From Mucilaginibacter sp. (GTDB taxonomy: Bacteria > Bacteroidota > Bacteroidia > Sphingobacteriales > Sphingobacteriaceae), in assembly GCA_028287865.1 (NCBI GenBank), contig JAQBOU010000238.1, forward strand, positions 1 to 42,664: DNA of 42,664 bases, in the 5' to 3' direction. This document shows, piece by piece, positions 1 through 7,371 of this stretch. The translations under genes and the position numbers were made by a program. The notes beneath the pieces are model-generated. The model saw only the letters and a program-made list of their open reading frames with translations. It had not been told where the DNA came from and did no database searches. Position 1 is the first letter of the stretch, and every line of letters begins with the position of its first letter.

Positions 1-61
1 AGTGAAAAGTTTAACCGGCAGCATCCATCAAAATTATTAATTTTAAACCCCAACAAAAAAC

Positions 62-69
62 TAATTTTG
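62..69 (+). promoter_or_regulatory. Possible -7 promoter box
   Basis: The octamer matches the Bacteroidota -7 consensus TAnnTTTG exactly and ends only five bases before the GTG start of the OstA-like gene. No convincing -33 TTG lies at the right distance. If used, the transcript would be leaderless or nearly so. Matches to so short a motif also occur by chance. Confidence 0.3.
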
Positions 70-74
70 CCAGC

Positions 75-2720
75 GTGAGGAAATATGTTTTAAGCCTTTG
101 TTTATTACTGATAGCGGCCACTGCTATGAGCCAGAAAAAATCAATCGTTTTGCTGGTAAAATCAAATGGCAGCAACGGCATGAAAATCAACGGGAAGGAC
201 TTAATAAAAGTTTATCACGGTACCTTTAAGCAGGACTACTCTACCCTAACGTCTGACAGTGCTTACTTTTATCCGCAGGATAATGCCTTTGACGCTTTTG
301 GCCACGTAGATATAAACCAGGGCGATACCCTGAATATTTATTCTGATAAGCTGAATTATAATGGCAACACCAAAATTGCCCTGTTAACAGACAATGTGAG
401 GATGGTTGATAAAGATGCAACATTAACCACCAATCACCTTACTTATAATACGGCCACCCGCATAGGCACTTACACAGATGGCGGCAAGCTGGTTAATAAG
501 GATAATACGCTGTTAAGCAAAAATGGTTATTATTTTGCGTTCTCACGCGACTCCTATTTCCGGTATAATGTATCGCTTACCACTCCTGATGCTTTGGTAA
601 AAACCGATACCATGCGCTATAACACCGGGAGTAAAATAGCCTATTTTTATGGCCCTACCCATATTTACAGCACAAAAGGAAAAAAGGGAGAAGACAAAGA
701 CACCCTTTATACCGAAAATGGCACCTATAACACGGTTGTTGAACAGGCAGCATTCGGAAAAAACAACCTGTATAAATCGGGTACCAAATCCTTAAAAGGA
801 GATAGTTTGTTTTACGATAAGCTGAAAGGCTACGGACGGGCGGTAAAACACGTTACTTTTGAGGATAGGGAACAAAAAACCACCTTAAAAGGTAACCTTG
901 CAACCTATTTTAAAGCAGAAGAACGTACTGTTGTAACACAGGATCCTTATGTAATAATGGTCACCGAACAAAAGGATACTGCTAAAACCGATTCTGCAAC
1001 ACGGGCTGATTCTATAGCCCGGGCCAGGCCGGCTGTTAAAAACGCCTCTTCAAAAAATAAGGCCGGCATAACCATGGCCGAATTGATAAAGAAAACGGTC
1101 CCGGCCAACAGCATACCCCTTAAAGGAGATCAAAGAGGCAGCGTATTAAAAGCGGATTCTGCCCTTAATAAATTAACGGCTGGAAAAAGCGAAAGTGATT
1201 TAACCGACGCCATCCTAAAAAATAGTGCTGGGTTGAACACGGACACGGCTTTAAAGAGATTGCAGACAGCAAGCAAAAACAAGGACTTAACAACGGCTTT
1301 AATAAAAAATAGTAAGCAATTAAATGTTGACTCCCTAAAAAATCAATTAGCTGCGGTAAATAAAAACCCGGGATTGAAAGCCGATATAATAAAAAAGGGA
1401 ACTGCCCTGGCGAAAACACAAATGGTGGTTTCAAAGCCAGAGAGCAAATCCGCGGAACATGCTCCTGCCGCTAAGGATACGAGCAGAATTAAACGGGATT
1501 CTATTTATATGTCTGCAGATACCATTGAAACGCAGATATTAACTTATAAGGATCTTAAAATATATAAGGAAAAGCAAAGGCTTGCACATATCAGGGACAC
1601 CACTTCAAAAAGTAAAAAAACTATTGAAAAAGAGTCTAAATTTTTAACGGCTACTTATTTACGGCTGCCACCCGATACCAGCTTTTATCACCGGGATTAT
1701 TTTGGTCTGCCTAAACCAAAGGTTGTTAAGAAAAAGCCCGAAAAGCCGCTTAGTAAAAAACAGCTGGCTTTAGATAGCCTGACGAAAAAACATGTTGCCG
1801 ATTCAATTGTAATGGCTAAAAAGCTGGAACCGGCCGACACAGCCCGTATAAGGATCATTATTGCACACCATCATTTTAAAATGTTTAAGTCTGATCTGCA
1901 ATCAAAATCAGATTCTATGTTTTACAGCACCAGCGACTCGACCATCCGGTGTTATGTAAACCCCATCATGTGGACACAGGGTTCACAGCTCTCGGGCGAT
2001 ACTATTTACCTGCAGATGAAGCATAAGAAGCTGGATAACCTGACGATGTTTCCCAATGCGTTTATTGTAAACATTGAAAAAACAGATTCCGCGCATTTTA
2101 ACCAGGTAGCAGGTAAGCGAATGCGCGGCTTTTTTAAGGATGACAAGATGGACCGCATGTTTATAGAAGGTAATGCGGAAAGCATTTATTTTTCGCGGGA
2201 TAGCGGCAAATTAACCATAAGCGGGATGCAACGCTCGCTCAGCAGCCGTATCCGGGTTGATTTTAAAGATAACAGTGCTACCCTTTTGGCCTTTTATACC
2301 AAGCCGGATAATAAGTATGGGCCGCTGAGCAAGTTTAAGGAAGATGATAAAATATTAAAAGGCTTTATCTGGAAACCTAAAGAAAGGCCGGTATCAAAGG
2401 AGTCTATCATCCCATCCTACTATAATAAAAAGAAACCTGCAGCAAAAGGACCGCCTGATAAATCTAAAAACGGCAAGCCTCCGCTTAAAAAACCACCAGG
2501 CGCCAAAGCCGGTCCAGATGCCAAAAATACGCTGCCTGGCAAACTGCCGCATGCAGCAAAAGATAGCACCCTGAAGGCCGATACCCTGGTAAAGCATGGG
2601 ATTAAAGCGGGAAAGGATAGTTCAACCAAAAAGGATACTATAAAAACGCCAATAAAAGCCAGGAAAGATACGGCATTGGTTAAGCCGAAGGCGACAAATA
2701 CCGGTGCTGTAAAGAATTAA
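75..2720 (+). CDS. OstA-like (LptA/LptD family) envelope protein
   Basis: Probably a periplasmic component of lipopolysaccharide transport to the outer membrane, of the large OstA-like type found in Bacteroidota. Residues 1-19 form a signal peptide ending MSQ. Residues about 35-300 are repetitive beta-strand sequence of the LptA/OstA type (repeated units such as DSAYFY, DTLNIYSDKLNYNG). A Lys/Asp/Ser/Thr-rich linker follows, with three tandem 29-residue repeats at residues 361-447. A second OstA-like block covers about 600-770 (FIEGNAESIYF), and the tail is Lys- and Pro-rich, probably disordered. GTG was chosen as start because the next in-frame ATG (residue 18) would delete the signal peptide. 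A strong terminator follows, so this is the last gene of its transcript. The role is inferred from family resemblance; the C-terminal third has no assigned function. Confidence 0.8.
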   Translation: MRKYVLSLCLLLIAATAMSQKKSIVLLVKSNGSNGMKINGKDLIKVYHGTFKQDYSTLTSDSAYFYPQDNAFDAFGHVDINQGDTLNIYSDKLNYNGNTKIALLTDNVRMVDKDATLTTNHLTYNTATRIGTYTDGGKLVNKDNTLLSKNGYYFAFSRDSYFRYNVSLTTPDALVKTDTMRYNTGSKIAYFYGPTHIYSTKGKKGEDKDTLYTENGTYNTVVEQAAFGKNNLYKSGTKSLKGDSLFYDKLKGYGRAVKHVTFEDREQKTTLKGNLATYFKAEERTVVTQDPYVIMVTEQKDTAKTDSATRADSIARARPAVKNASSKNKAGITMAELIKKTVPANSIPLKGDQRGSVLKADSALNKLTAGKSESDLTDAILKNSAGLNTDTALKRLQTASKNKDLTTALIKNSKQLNVDSLKNQLAAVNKNPGLKADIIKKGTALAKTQMVVSKPESKSAEHAPAAKDTSRIKRDSIYMSADTIETQILTYKDLKIYKEKQRLAHIRDTTSKSKKTIEKESKFLTATYLRLPPDTSFYHRDYFGLPKPKVVKKKPEKPLSKKQLALDSLTKKHVADSIVMAKKLEPADTARIRIIIAHHHFKMFKSDLQSKSDSMFYSTSDSTIRCYVNPIMWTQGSQLSGDTIYLQMKHKKLDNLTMFPNAFIVNIEKTDSAHFNQVAGKRMRGFFKDDKMDRMFIEGNAESIYFSRDSGKLTISGMQRSLSSRIRVDFKDNSATLLAFYTKPDNKYGPLSKFKEDDKILKGFIWKPKERPVSKESIIPSYYNKKKPAAKGPPDKSKNGKPPLKKPPGAKAGPDAKNTLPGKLPHAAKDSTLKADTLVKHGIKAGKDSSTKKDTIKTPIKARKDTALVKPKATNTGAVKN

Positions 2721-2721
2721 G

Positions 2722-2741
2722 GTTATTGGCTAGCCAATAAC
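2722..2741. repeat. Perfect 20-bp palindrome
   Basis: GTTATTGGCTAGCCAATAAC is a perfect palindrome that starts two bases after the OstA-like stop codon and ends just before the terminator stem. It could be an extra 3'-end hairpin protecting the mRNA or a protein-binding dyad; the sequence does not decide. Confidence 0.8.
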
Positions 2742-2742
2742 A

Positions 2743-2773
2743 AAAAAAGCTGCCCTTCACAAGCAGCTTTTTT
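2743..2773. terminator. Bidirectional Rho-independent terminator
   Basis: The arms AAAAAAGCTGC and GCAGCTTTTTT pair perfectly over 11 bp around a 9-nt loop. A T tract follows on each strand, so it can end both the OstA-like gene and the convergent lipoprotein gene. Confidence 0.9.
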
Positions 2774-2792
2774 GTTATTAATTAAGTGGAAT

Positions 2793-3131
2793 CTACGGCA
2801 GCGTAGCTGAAATAGCTATACTGCTTGCGTTTCCATTGCTTTGTGCAGATTGATTGCCATCAATAAAGATCTTGCCACCAACATTACTGCCGTCAACGCT
2901 AATGACAGTAAGCTTAACCACCATGCCATTGTCGGTTGAGGAAAAACTTGTAGTCCAGCTTGCATCAGCATTACTTACCGATTGAATATTTCCATTCTGA
3001 TCGGTATAGGTAACATTTGATTTTGCAGTGCCCTGAATAGTATACTTTACAACATGTGAATTAGTCTTTTTACAAGAAAAAGTAAAAAGGGAGATAATCG
3101 CTATTAGCGAAACATAGATGATTTTTTTCAT
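2793..3131 (-). CDS. Small lipoprotein, MmpS-like fold likely
   Basis: A 112-residue exported protein. Residues 1-20 are a lipoprotein signal with lipobox FTFSC (Cys20 would be lipidated), followed by KK. The mature part (VVKYTIQGTAKSNVTYTD...) resembles the small beta-sandwich proteins annotated MmpS-like in Bacteroidota; this is a fold guess, not a function. An upstream in-frame ATG would add six residues (MQLHIP) before the Lys-Lys start of the signal peptide, so the internal ATG was preferred. It converges on the OstA-like gene and shares its terminator. Confidence 0.7.
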   Translation of the reverse strand: MKKIIYVSLIAIISLFTFSCKKTNSHVVKYTIQGTAKSNVTYTDQNGNIQSVSNADASWTTSFSSTDNGMVVKLTVISVDGSNVGGKIFIDGNQSAQSNGNASSIAISATLP

Positions 3132-3256
3132 TGGTATGTGTAATTGCATATAAATATTACTATAACATTATTGTTACAGATAATAAGAAGCCAATTATGA
3201 TGCCACGTTTTGAAACACTGTTTTTAGTGTGCGGTATTATTGGATGGGATGCGGCT

Positions 3257-6200
3257 TTACTTAAAATTCCTTCCTTTATGAAAAACATCCTTTTGCGCCG
3301 GCACGGGCGGGGTTGTTTCATCGCTGCGCGATAAAGTAAGAACAGGCAGATTTTCATCTTCAGCGGGAGTTAAACCGCGTAATAATTTAGTAAGGTTGAA
3401 ACAGCGTTTAACAATAACGTGGATCACTTCACCTTCTATCTGCAGCTTGCCCTCAACCATCAGTAACCGGGCTTGCAGTATTTCTTTCCGATACTTTTCA
3501 AACATTTTCTCCCATACAACAAGGTTGGAAAAACCCGTTTCATCTTCTATCGTGATGAATAAAATGCCTTTGGCGGTGCCGGGGCGCTGGCGCACAGTTA
3601 TCATGCCAGCTACCTTTACCGGGTCGCCGTCCTTGAGCTTTGCCAATTCGGCGGTTGCCGTTACATGCAGCATTTTTAGCTTTTCGCGTACAAAACTTAC
3701 GGGGTGTGCTTTGAGGGATAAACCGGTAGCAGCATAATCCTGCACTACATGCTCGGCCTGCGTCATAAACGGTAAACTGATCTGTATTTCCTGAGCGCTT
3801 TCTGATGGCTGGCCGGTAAACAGGCCGATAGGTTTGTCGCTGAGTGCCGGTACTTCCCACAAAGCTTCCCGGCGATCAAGATTCAGGGAGCGGAATGCGT
3901 CGGCATCGGTTAGCTTTTCAATAGCCGCCTGCGGTACCCCGGCATCACTTAACTGGCTGATGCTGGTATAACCTGTTGCGCGCGCTGTGATCAAAACTCG
4001 CATGTCTTCTTCATTAAGCCCCTTAACTTGCCTGAATCCCAACCGTACCGCACAATATTTACCCGCCCTTTCTTCCAGCGTATTATCCCAAAGCGAATGG
4101 TTCACATCTACCGGCCGCATAACAACGCCATGCTTTTCTGCATCGATCACAATTTGTGCCGGTTGGTAAAAGCCCATCGGCTGACTATTTAATAAAGCGG
4201 CCGCAAAAACATCGGGATAATGGCATTTGAGCCACGAAGAAATATAAACCAAATGCGCAAAGCTGGTTGCATGGCTTTCCGGGAAACCGTAGCTGCCAAA
4301 TCCTTCCAGTTGCTTAAATATGCGTTTGGCAAATTCTTCGGTATACCCTTTGGCGGTCATACCATCAACCAGCTTCTTTTGAAATTGACTTACCAGCCCT
4401 TTAGCCTTAAAGGTAGCCATGCTCCGGCGCAGCTGATCGGCCTCAGCGGGGGTAAAGCCTGCCGCAACAATCGCTATTTCCATTGCCTGTTCCTGGAACA
4501 GGGGTACGCCTTTGGTTCTATGTAAAATTTCTCTCAGTTCTTCAGAGGGATACTCCTCAGCTTCCTCACCGTTACGGCGCCGAAGATATGGATGCACCAT
4601 ATCGCCCTGGATAGGTCCGGGACGTACAATAGCCACTTCAATCACTAAATCATAAAATACCTTTGGCCTTAAACGCGGCAGCATGGACATTTGTGCCCGG
4701 CTCTCAATCTGAAAAACTCCGAGGGTATCGGCATGACAGATCATATCATATACAGCTGGGTCATCCTGCGGAACGTTTGCCAGGGTGAGGTTGAGGCCGT
4801 GATGTTGTTTAGCCAGGTCAAACCCTTTGCGGATGCAGGTCAGCATTCCTAAAGCCAGCACATCTACCTTCAAAATCCCCAGCGCCTCCAGATCGTCCTT
4901 GTTCCATTCCAGTTGCGTACGGTCATCCATACGGGCATTCATGACAGGACATATATCCGAAAGCTTGCATTGCGTGATCACAAACCCGCCGGTATGCTGC
5001 CCCAGCTGTCTTGGAAAGCCCATCAGTTGCTCCGTTAATTGCAGCACTTTATGCAGTTGCGGGTCATCCGGATTTAATCCCTGCTCAATGATACCCTGGC
5101 GGTCAAAGCCTTCTTCCGAGAAATCCCGGATAGCGCCTGATAAACGTTTGATCGTATCTTCGGATAAGCCCATGGCTTTACCTACATCCCGGATGGCGCC
5201 CTTGTGCCGTTCCTGCGTTACGGTGGCAACAATGGCGGCATGTTCGCGGCCATAAGTTTCGTAAATCCACTGGATGATCTCCTCCCGCCACTCATGCTCG
5301 AAATCAACATCCACATCGGGCCATTCATCACGGGCATCCGACATAAAGCGGGAAAACAGCAAACGGGACTTGGTGGGATTAACCGGCGTTATTCCCAGGC
5401 AAAAGCAAACAGTGCAATTGGCTGCGGAGCCGCGCCCCTGGTACAGGATACCAAATTCTGACGCCTTTCGGGTATATTCATATATCCGCAAAAAATAGGG
5501 TGCCAGCTTACGGCGTTTAAAAAAAGCCAGTTCAAACAATATTTGCTCACTAATCTTTTCCGTAATGCTTTCACCAAACATTTCTTTGGCGCCCGCCCAG
5601 GTATATTCAGCAAGGTGCTCATCTGCCGTACGCCCGTCGGGGCTTACCCACTCCGGTTCGAGGTATTTTAAGGTATCCAGGGAAAACTGACACGCATCGG
5701 CAATCTCCTGTGTACGCAAAATAGCATTGGGATACTGGCGGAACAAGCGCTCCATTTCATCAGGGGTTTTCAGGTGCCGTTCGGCGTTGGCATGCAGCTT
5801 AAAACCAGCATTGCTGATCACACACTTCTCGCGTACGCAGGTAACCACATCCTGCAGTTCGCGGCGCAGGGCCTCATGGTAATGCACATCATTGGTAGCC
5901 ACCATGGGCACATTTAATTGGGATAAGCGGTGAAGTCGCTTGGCATCATCACCATTGTAGGTACGGCTGGCAGCTATGTACAGGTCATTGCCCAGCGCCT
6001 GGCGGTATTCACTTACATCCTGCTTAAATAAATCATCAAAATCAAACCTGGTATTTAATACATCAGGCGGTATTACAATAAATTTAATTCCTCCGGCATG
6101 TTCAAATACATCCTGTTTATAAAGATCGCACTTGCCTTTTTCTGTGCGTAGGTTGCCCTTAGTGAGCAAAGCACACAGGCGCCCCCATGCGGTAATATCA

Positions 6201-6451
6201 GTGGGATACGCAAGCAGGCCCGGGCCGTCCAGCAGGTCAAGGCGGCAGGCAGGAATAAAGCGGATGCCCATAGCTTTAGCCGCCTGATGGGCACGCACCA
6301 CACCCGCTACCGTATTGCGGTCGGTTATGGCAATGGCAGTATAGCCCTGCTTTACAGCTTGTTCCACCAACTCCTCCGGGTGAGAACCGCCACGCAAAAA
6401 ACTAAAATTGCTGGTTACCTGCAACTCCGCATACCTTATACCAGCCCTCAT
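3257..6451 (-). CDS. dnaE2: Error-prone DNA polymerase DnaE2 (ImuC)
   Basis: An alpha-type (C family) polymerase that carries out mutagenic translesion synthesis with ImuA and ImuB. The N-terminus (YAELQVTSNFSFLRGGSHPEEL) is the characteristic DnaE2 PHP-domain start. Catalytic aspartates are visible in PDVDVDF (D379, D381, D383) and in LKVDVLALG (D530). A helix-hairpin-helix region follows, then an OB-fold near residues 930-1010 (VKVAGMITVRQRPGTAKGILFITIEDE). The length of 1064 residues is normal for the family. It lies beyond the arsR/SRPBCC pair from imuB, so it needs its own promoter; a TAnnTTTG box and a palindrome like that before imuA lie just upstream. No frameshift or missing key residue is seen. 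Confidence 0.95.
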   Translation of the reverse strand: MRAGIRYAELQVTSNFSFLRGGSHPEELVEQAVKQGYTAIAITDRNTVAGVVRAHQAAKAMGIRFIPACRLDLLDGPGLLAYPTDITAWGRLCALLTKGNLRTEKGKCDLYKQDVFEHAGGIKFIVIPPDVLNTRFDFDDLFKQDVSEYRQALGNDLYIAASRTYNGDDAKRLHRLSQLNVPMVATNDVHYHEALRRELQDVVTCVREKCVISNAGFKLHANAERHLKTPDEMERLFRQYPNAILRTQEIADACQFSLDTLKYLEPEWVSPDGRTADEHLAEYTWAGAKEMFGESITEKISEQILFELAFFKRRKLAPYFLRIYEYTRKASEFGILYQGRGSAANCTVCFCLGITPVNPTKSRLLFSRFMSDARDEWPDVDVDFEHEWREEIIQWIYETYGREHAAIVATVTQERHKGAIRDVGKAMGLSEDTIKRLSGAIRDFSEEGFDRQGIIEQGLNPDDPQLHKVLQLTEQLMGFPRQLGQHTGGFVITQCKLSDICPVMNARMDDRTQLEWNKDDLEALGILKVDVLALGMLTCIRKGFDLAKQHHGLNLTLANVPQDDPAVYDMICHADTLGVFQIESRAQMSMLPRLRPKVFYDLVIEVAIVRPGPIQGDMVHPYLRRRNGEEAEEYPSEELREILHRTKGVPLFQEQAMEIAIVAAGFTPAEADQLRRSMATFKAKGLVSQFQKKLVDGMTAKGYTEEFAKRIFKQLEGFGSYGFPESHATSFAHLVYISSWLKCHYPDVFAAALLNSQPMGFYQPAQIVIDAEKHGVVMRPVDVNHSLWDNTLEERAGKYCAVRLGFRQVKGLNEEDMRVLITARATGYTSISQLSDAGVPQAAIEKLTDADAFRSLNLDRREALWEVPALSDKPIGLFTGQPSESAQEIQISLPFMTQAEHVVQDYAATGLSLKAHPVSFVREKLKMLHVTATAELAKLKDGDPVKVAGMITVRQRPGTAKGILFITIEDETGFSNLVVWEKMFEKYRKEILQARLLMVEGKLQIEGEVIHVIVKRCFNLTKLLRGLTPAEDENLPVLTLSRSDETTPPVPAQKDVFHKGRNFK

Positions 6452-6453
6452 TT

Positions 6454-6470
6454 TACTAATATTTTTAGCA
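6454..6470 (-). promoter_or_regulatory. Palindromic operator upstream of dnaE2
   Basis: On the minus strand it reads TGCTAAAAATATTAGTA. This is identical at 15 of 17 positions to one strand of the palindrome upstream of imuA. It overlaps the end of a TAnnTTTG box and stops three bases before the dnaE2 start codon, where a repressor would block initiation. The regulator is unknown; a LexA-like damage-response repressor is a reasonable guess. Confidence 0.6.
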
Positions 6471-6476
6471 AAGGTA
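6469..6476 (-). promoter_or_regulatory. -7 promoter box of dnaE2
   Basis: TACCTTTG on the minus strand matches TAnnTTTG exactly and lies 17 nt before the dnaE2 ATG, overlapping the shared palindrome by two bases. No clear -33 element is seen. Confidence 0.5.
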
Positions 6477-6517
6477 GGTGCTTTTCGATTTAATTAAAAA
6501 ATATTTTTAATTAAGCA

Positions 6518-6548
6518 TTGCGCAAGTGAATACTTGCACTTATATTTG
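6518..6548 (+). promoter_or_regulatory. Promoter of the arsR-SRPBCC operon
   Basis: A -33 TTG, 20 nt of spacing, then TATATTTG, an exact match to TAnnTTTG. The predicted transcript starts about 15 nt before the ATG. The two inverted repeats of the regulator's presumed operator fall in the spacer and on the transcription start. Confidence 0.7.
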
Positions 6549-6563
6549 CAAGCACTTACTTGC
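6522..6563. promoter_or_regulatory. Twin dyad operator for the ArsR-type repressor
   Basis: Two inverted repeats of form GCAAG-N6-CTTGC (6522-6537 and 6548-6563) have centres 26 bp apart. The first lies between the -33 and -7 boxes; the second overlaps the end of the -7 box and runs to six bases before the ATG. ArsR-family proteins bind such dyads as dimers, so autorepression is likely. The dnaE2 promoter is about 45 bp away on the other strand and might also be affected. Confidence 0.7.
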
Positions 6564-6568
6564 ATAAT

Positions 6569-6910
6569 ATGGTAGCCAGACGCGATGTATACCAGGCAAT
6601 AGCCGACCCCACGAGGAGAGCGATCATCAACATGATTGCCTCCCAGCCCCATAATGTGAACTCCATAGCTGAAAAATTTGATATGACCCGCCAGGCCATA
6701 TCGCTGCATGTTAAGATTCTGACCGATTGCGGCCTCGTCGCCATTAAACAGCAGGGCCGGGACAGGTATTGCGAAGCACAACTAGACCAGCTAAGCGAAG
6801 TTGCCACTTGGGTAGATCAGTACCGGCAGCATTGGGAAAGTAAGTTGGATGCAATGGAAACCTATATCGAAAAATTAAAAAAAGAAAAGTATGGAAACCA
6901 AAAAAAGTAA
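6569..6910 (+). CDS. ArsR-family winged-helix repressor
   Basis: A 113-residue DNA-binding protein of the ArsR group that pairs with AHSA1/SRPBCC genes. The start (VYQAIADPTRRAIINMI) and the recognition-helix region (MTRQAISLHVKILTDCGLV) are typical. No Cys metal-binding motif of the ArsR/SmtB sensing type (ELCVCDL) is present, so this is probably not a metal sensor. The ATG was chosen over a TTG three codons upstream because that TTG lies inside the second operator dyad. The 3' end overlaps the next gene by 20 nt, so the two are translationally coupled. The pair sits on the opposite strand between imuB and dnaE2. Confidence 0.88.
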   Translation: MVARRDVYQAIADPTRRAIINMIASQPHNVNSIAEKFDMTRQAISLHVKILTDCGLVAIKQQGRDRYCEAQLDQLSEVATWVDQYRQHWESKLDAMETYIEKLKKEKYGNQKK

Positions 6911-7355
6911 CACCAGCGACCGGGAGATCTTCCTATCGAGAAAAATTAATGCACCGATAGAATTGGTTTGGGAAGTTTGGACCAAACCCGAACACATTGC
7001 TAACTGGTGGGGGCCCAATGGGTTCACCAATACCATTGATATGATGGATGTAGTACCGGGCGGAGAATGGCACTTGGTTATGCATGGCCCGGACGGGACG
7101 GATTATATTAATAAAAGCATATTTAAAGAGGTTATTCCATTTAAGAAGATCGTTTATCAGCATGTGTCGTCTCCGGGCCTTATTGCCACCGTCGAATTTG
7201 AAGCGCAGGGTGAACAAACGCTGATCAACTGGCATATGCTTTTTGAAACTGTTGAGCAATTTATAAAGGTGGTAAAGGTTCACAAGGCGGTTGAAGGGCA
7301 AAAACAAAATGTAGACAAACTGGAAGTGTATTTAAGCGGCTTGAAGCGTTTTTAA
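6891..7355 (+). CDS. SRPBCC/AHSA1-type protein
   Basis: A 154-residue protein of the START-like SRPBCC superfamily, Aha1 C-terminal (AHSA1) branch, which forms a hydrophobic pocket for unknown small ligands. Diagnostic sequence: KINAPIELVWEVWTKPEHIANWWGP near the N-terminus and GGEWHLVMHGPDG in the middle. Its start lies inside the upstream arsR gene. This ArsR plus AHSA1 arrangement is widespread, but the ligand and physiological role are generally not known. It converges on imuB with 16 bp between the stop codons. Confidence 0.88.
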   Translation: METKKSNTSDREIFLSRKINAPIELVWEVWTKPEHIANWWGPNGFTNTIDMMDVVPGGEWHLVMHGPDGTDYINKSIFKEVIPFKKIVYQHVSSPGLIATVEFEAQGEQTLINWHMLFETVEQFIKVVKVHKAVEGQKQNVDKLEVYLSGLKRF

Positions 7356-7371
7356 ACGGATTAAGTGCTTT

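Noticed and set aside
4827..5255. 142-codon open frame opposite dnaE2
   Set aside because: Ser/Cys-rich antisense frame with no protein-like pattern; dnaE2 is intact across it.
6560..6568. TTG start three codons upstream of the arsR ATG
   Set aside because: It lies inside the second operator dyad, and the ATG gives the normal family N-terminus.
6896..7355. SRPBCC protein as a polyketide cyclase or toxin-antitoxin partner of ArsR
   Set aside because: The sequence is of the AHSA1 type with no toxin-like features; the coupled gene pair is a common non-toxin arrangement.
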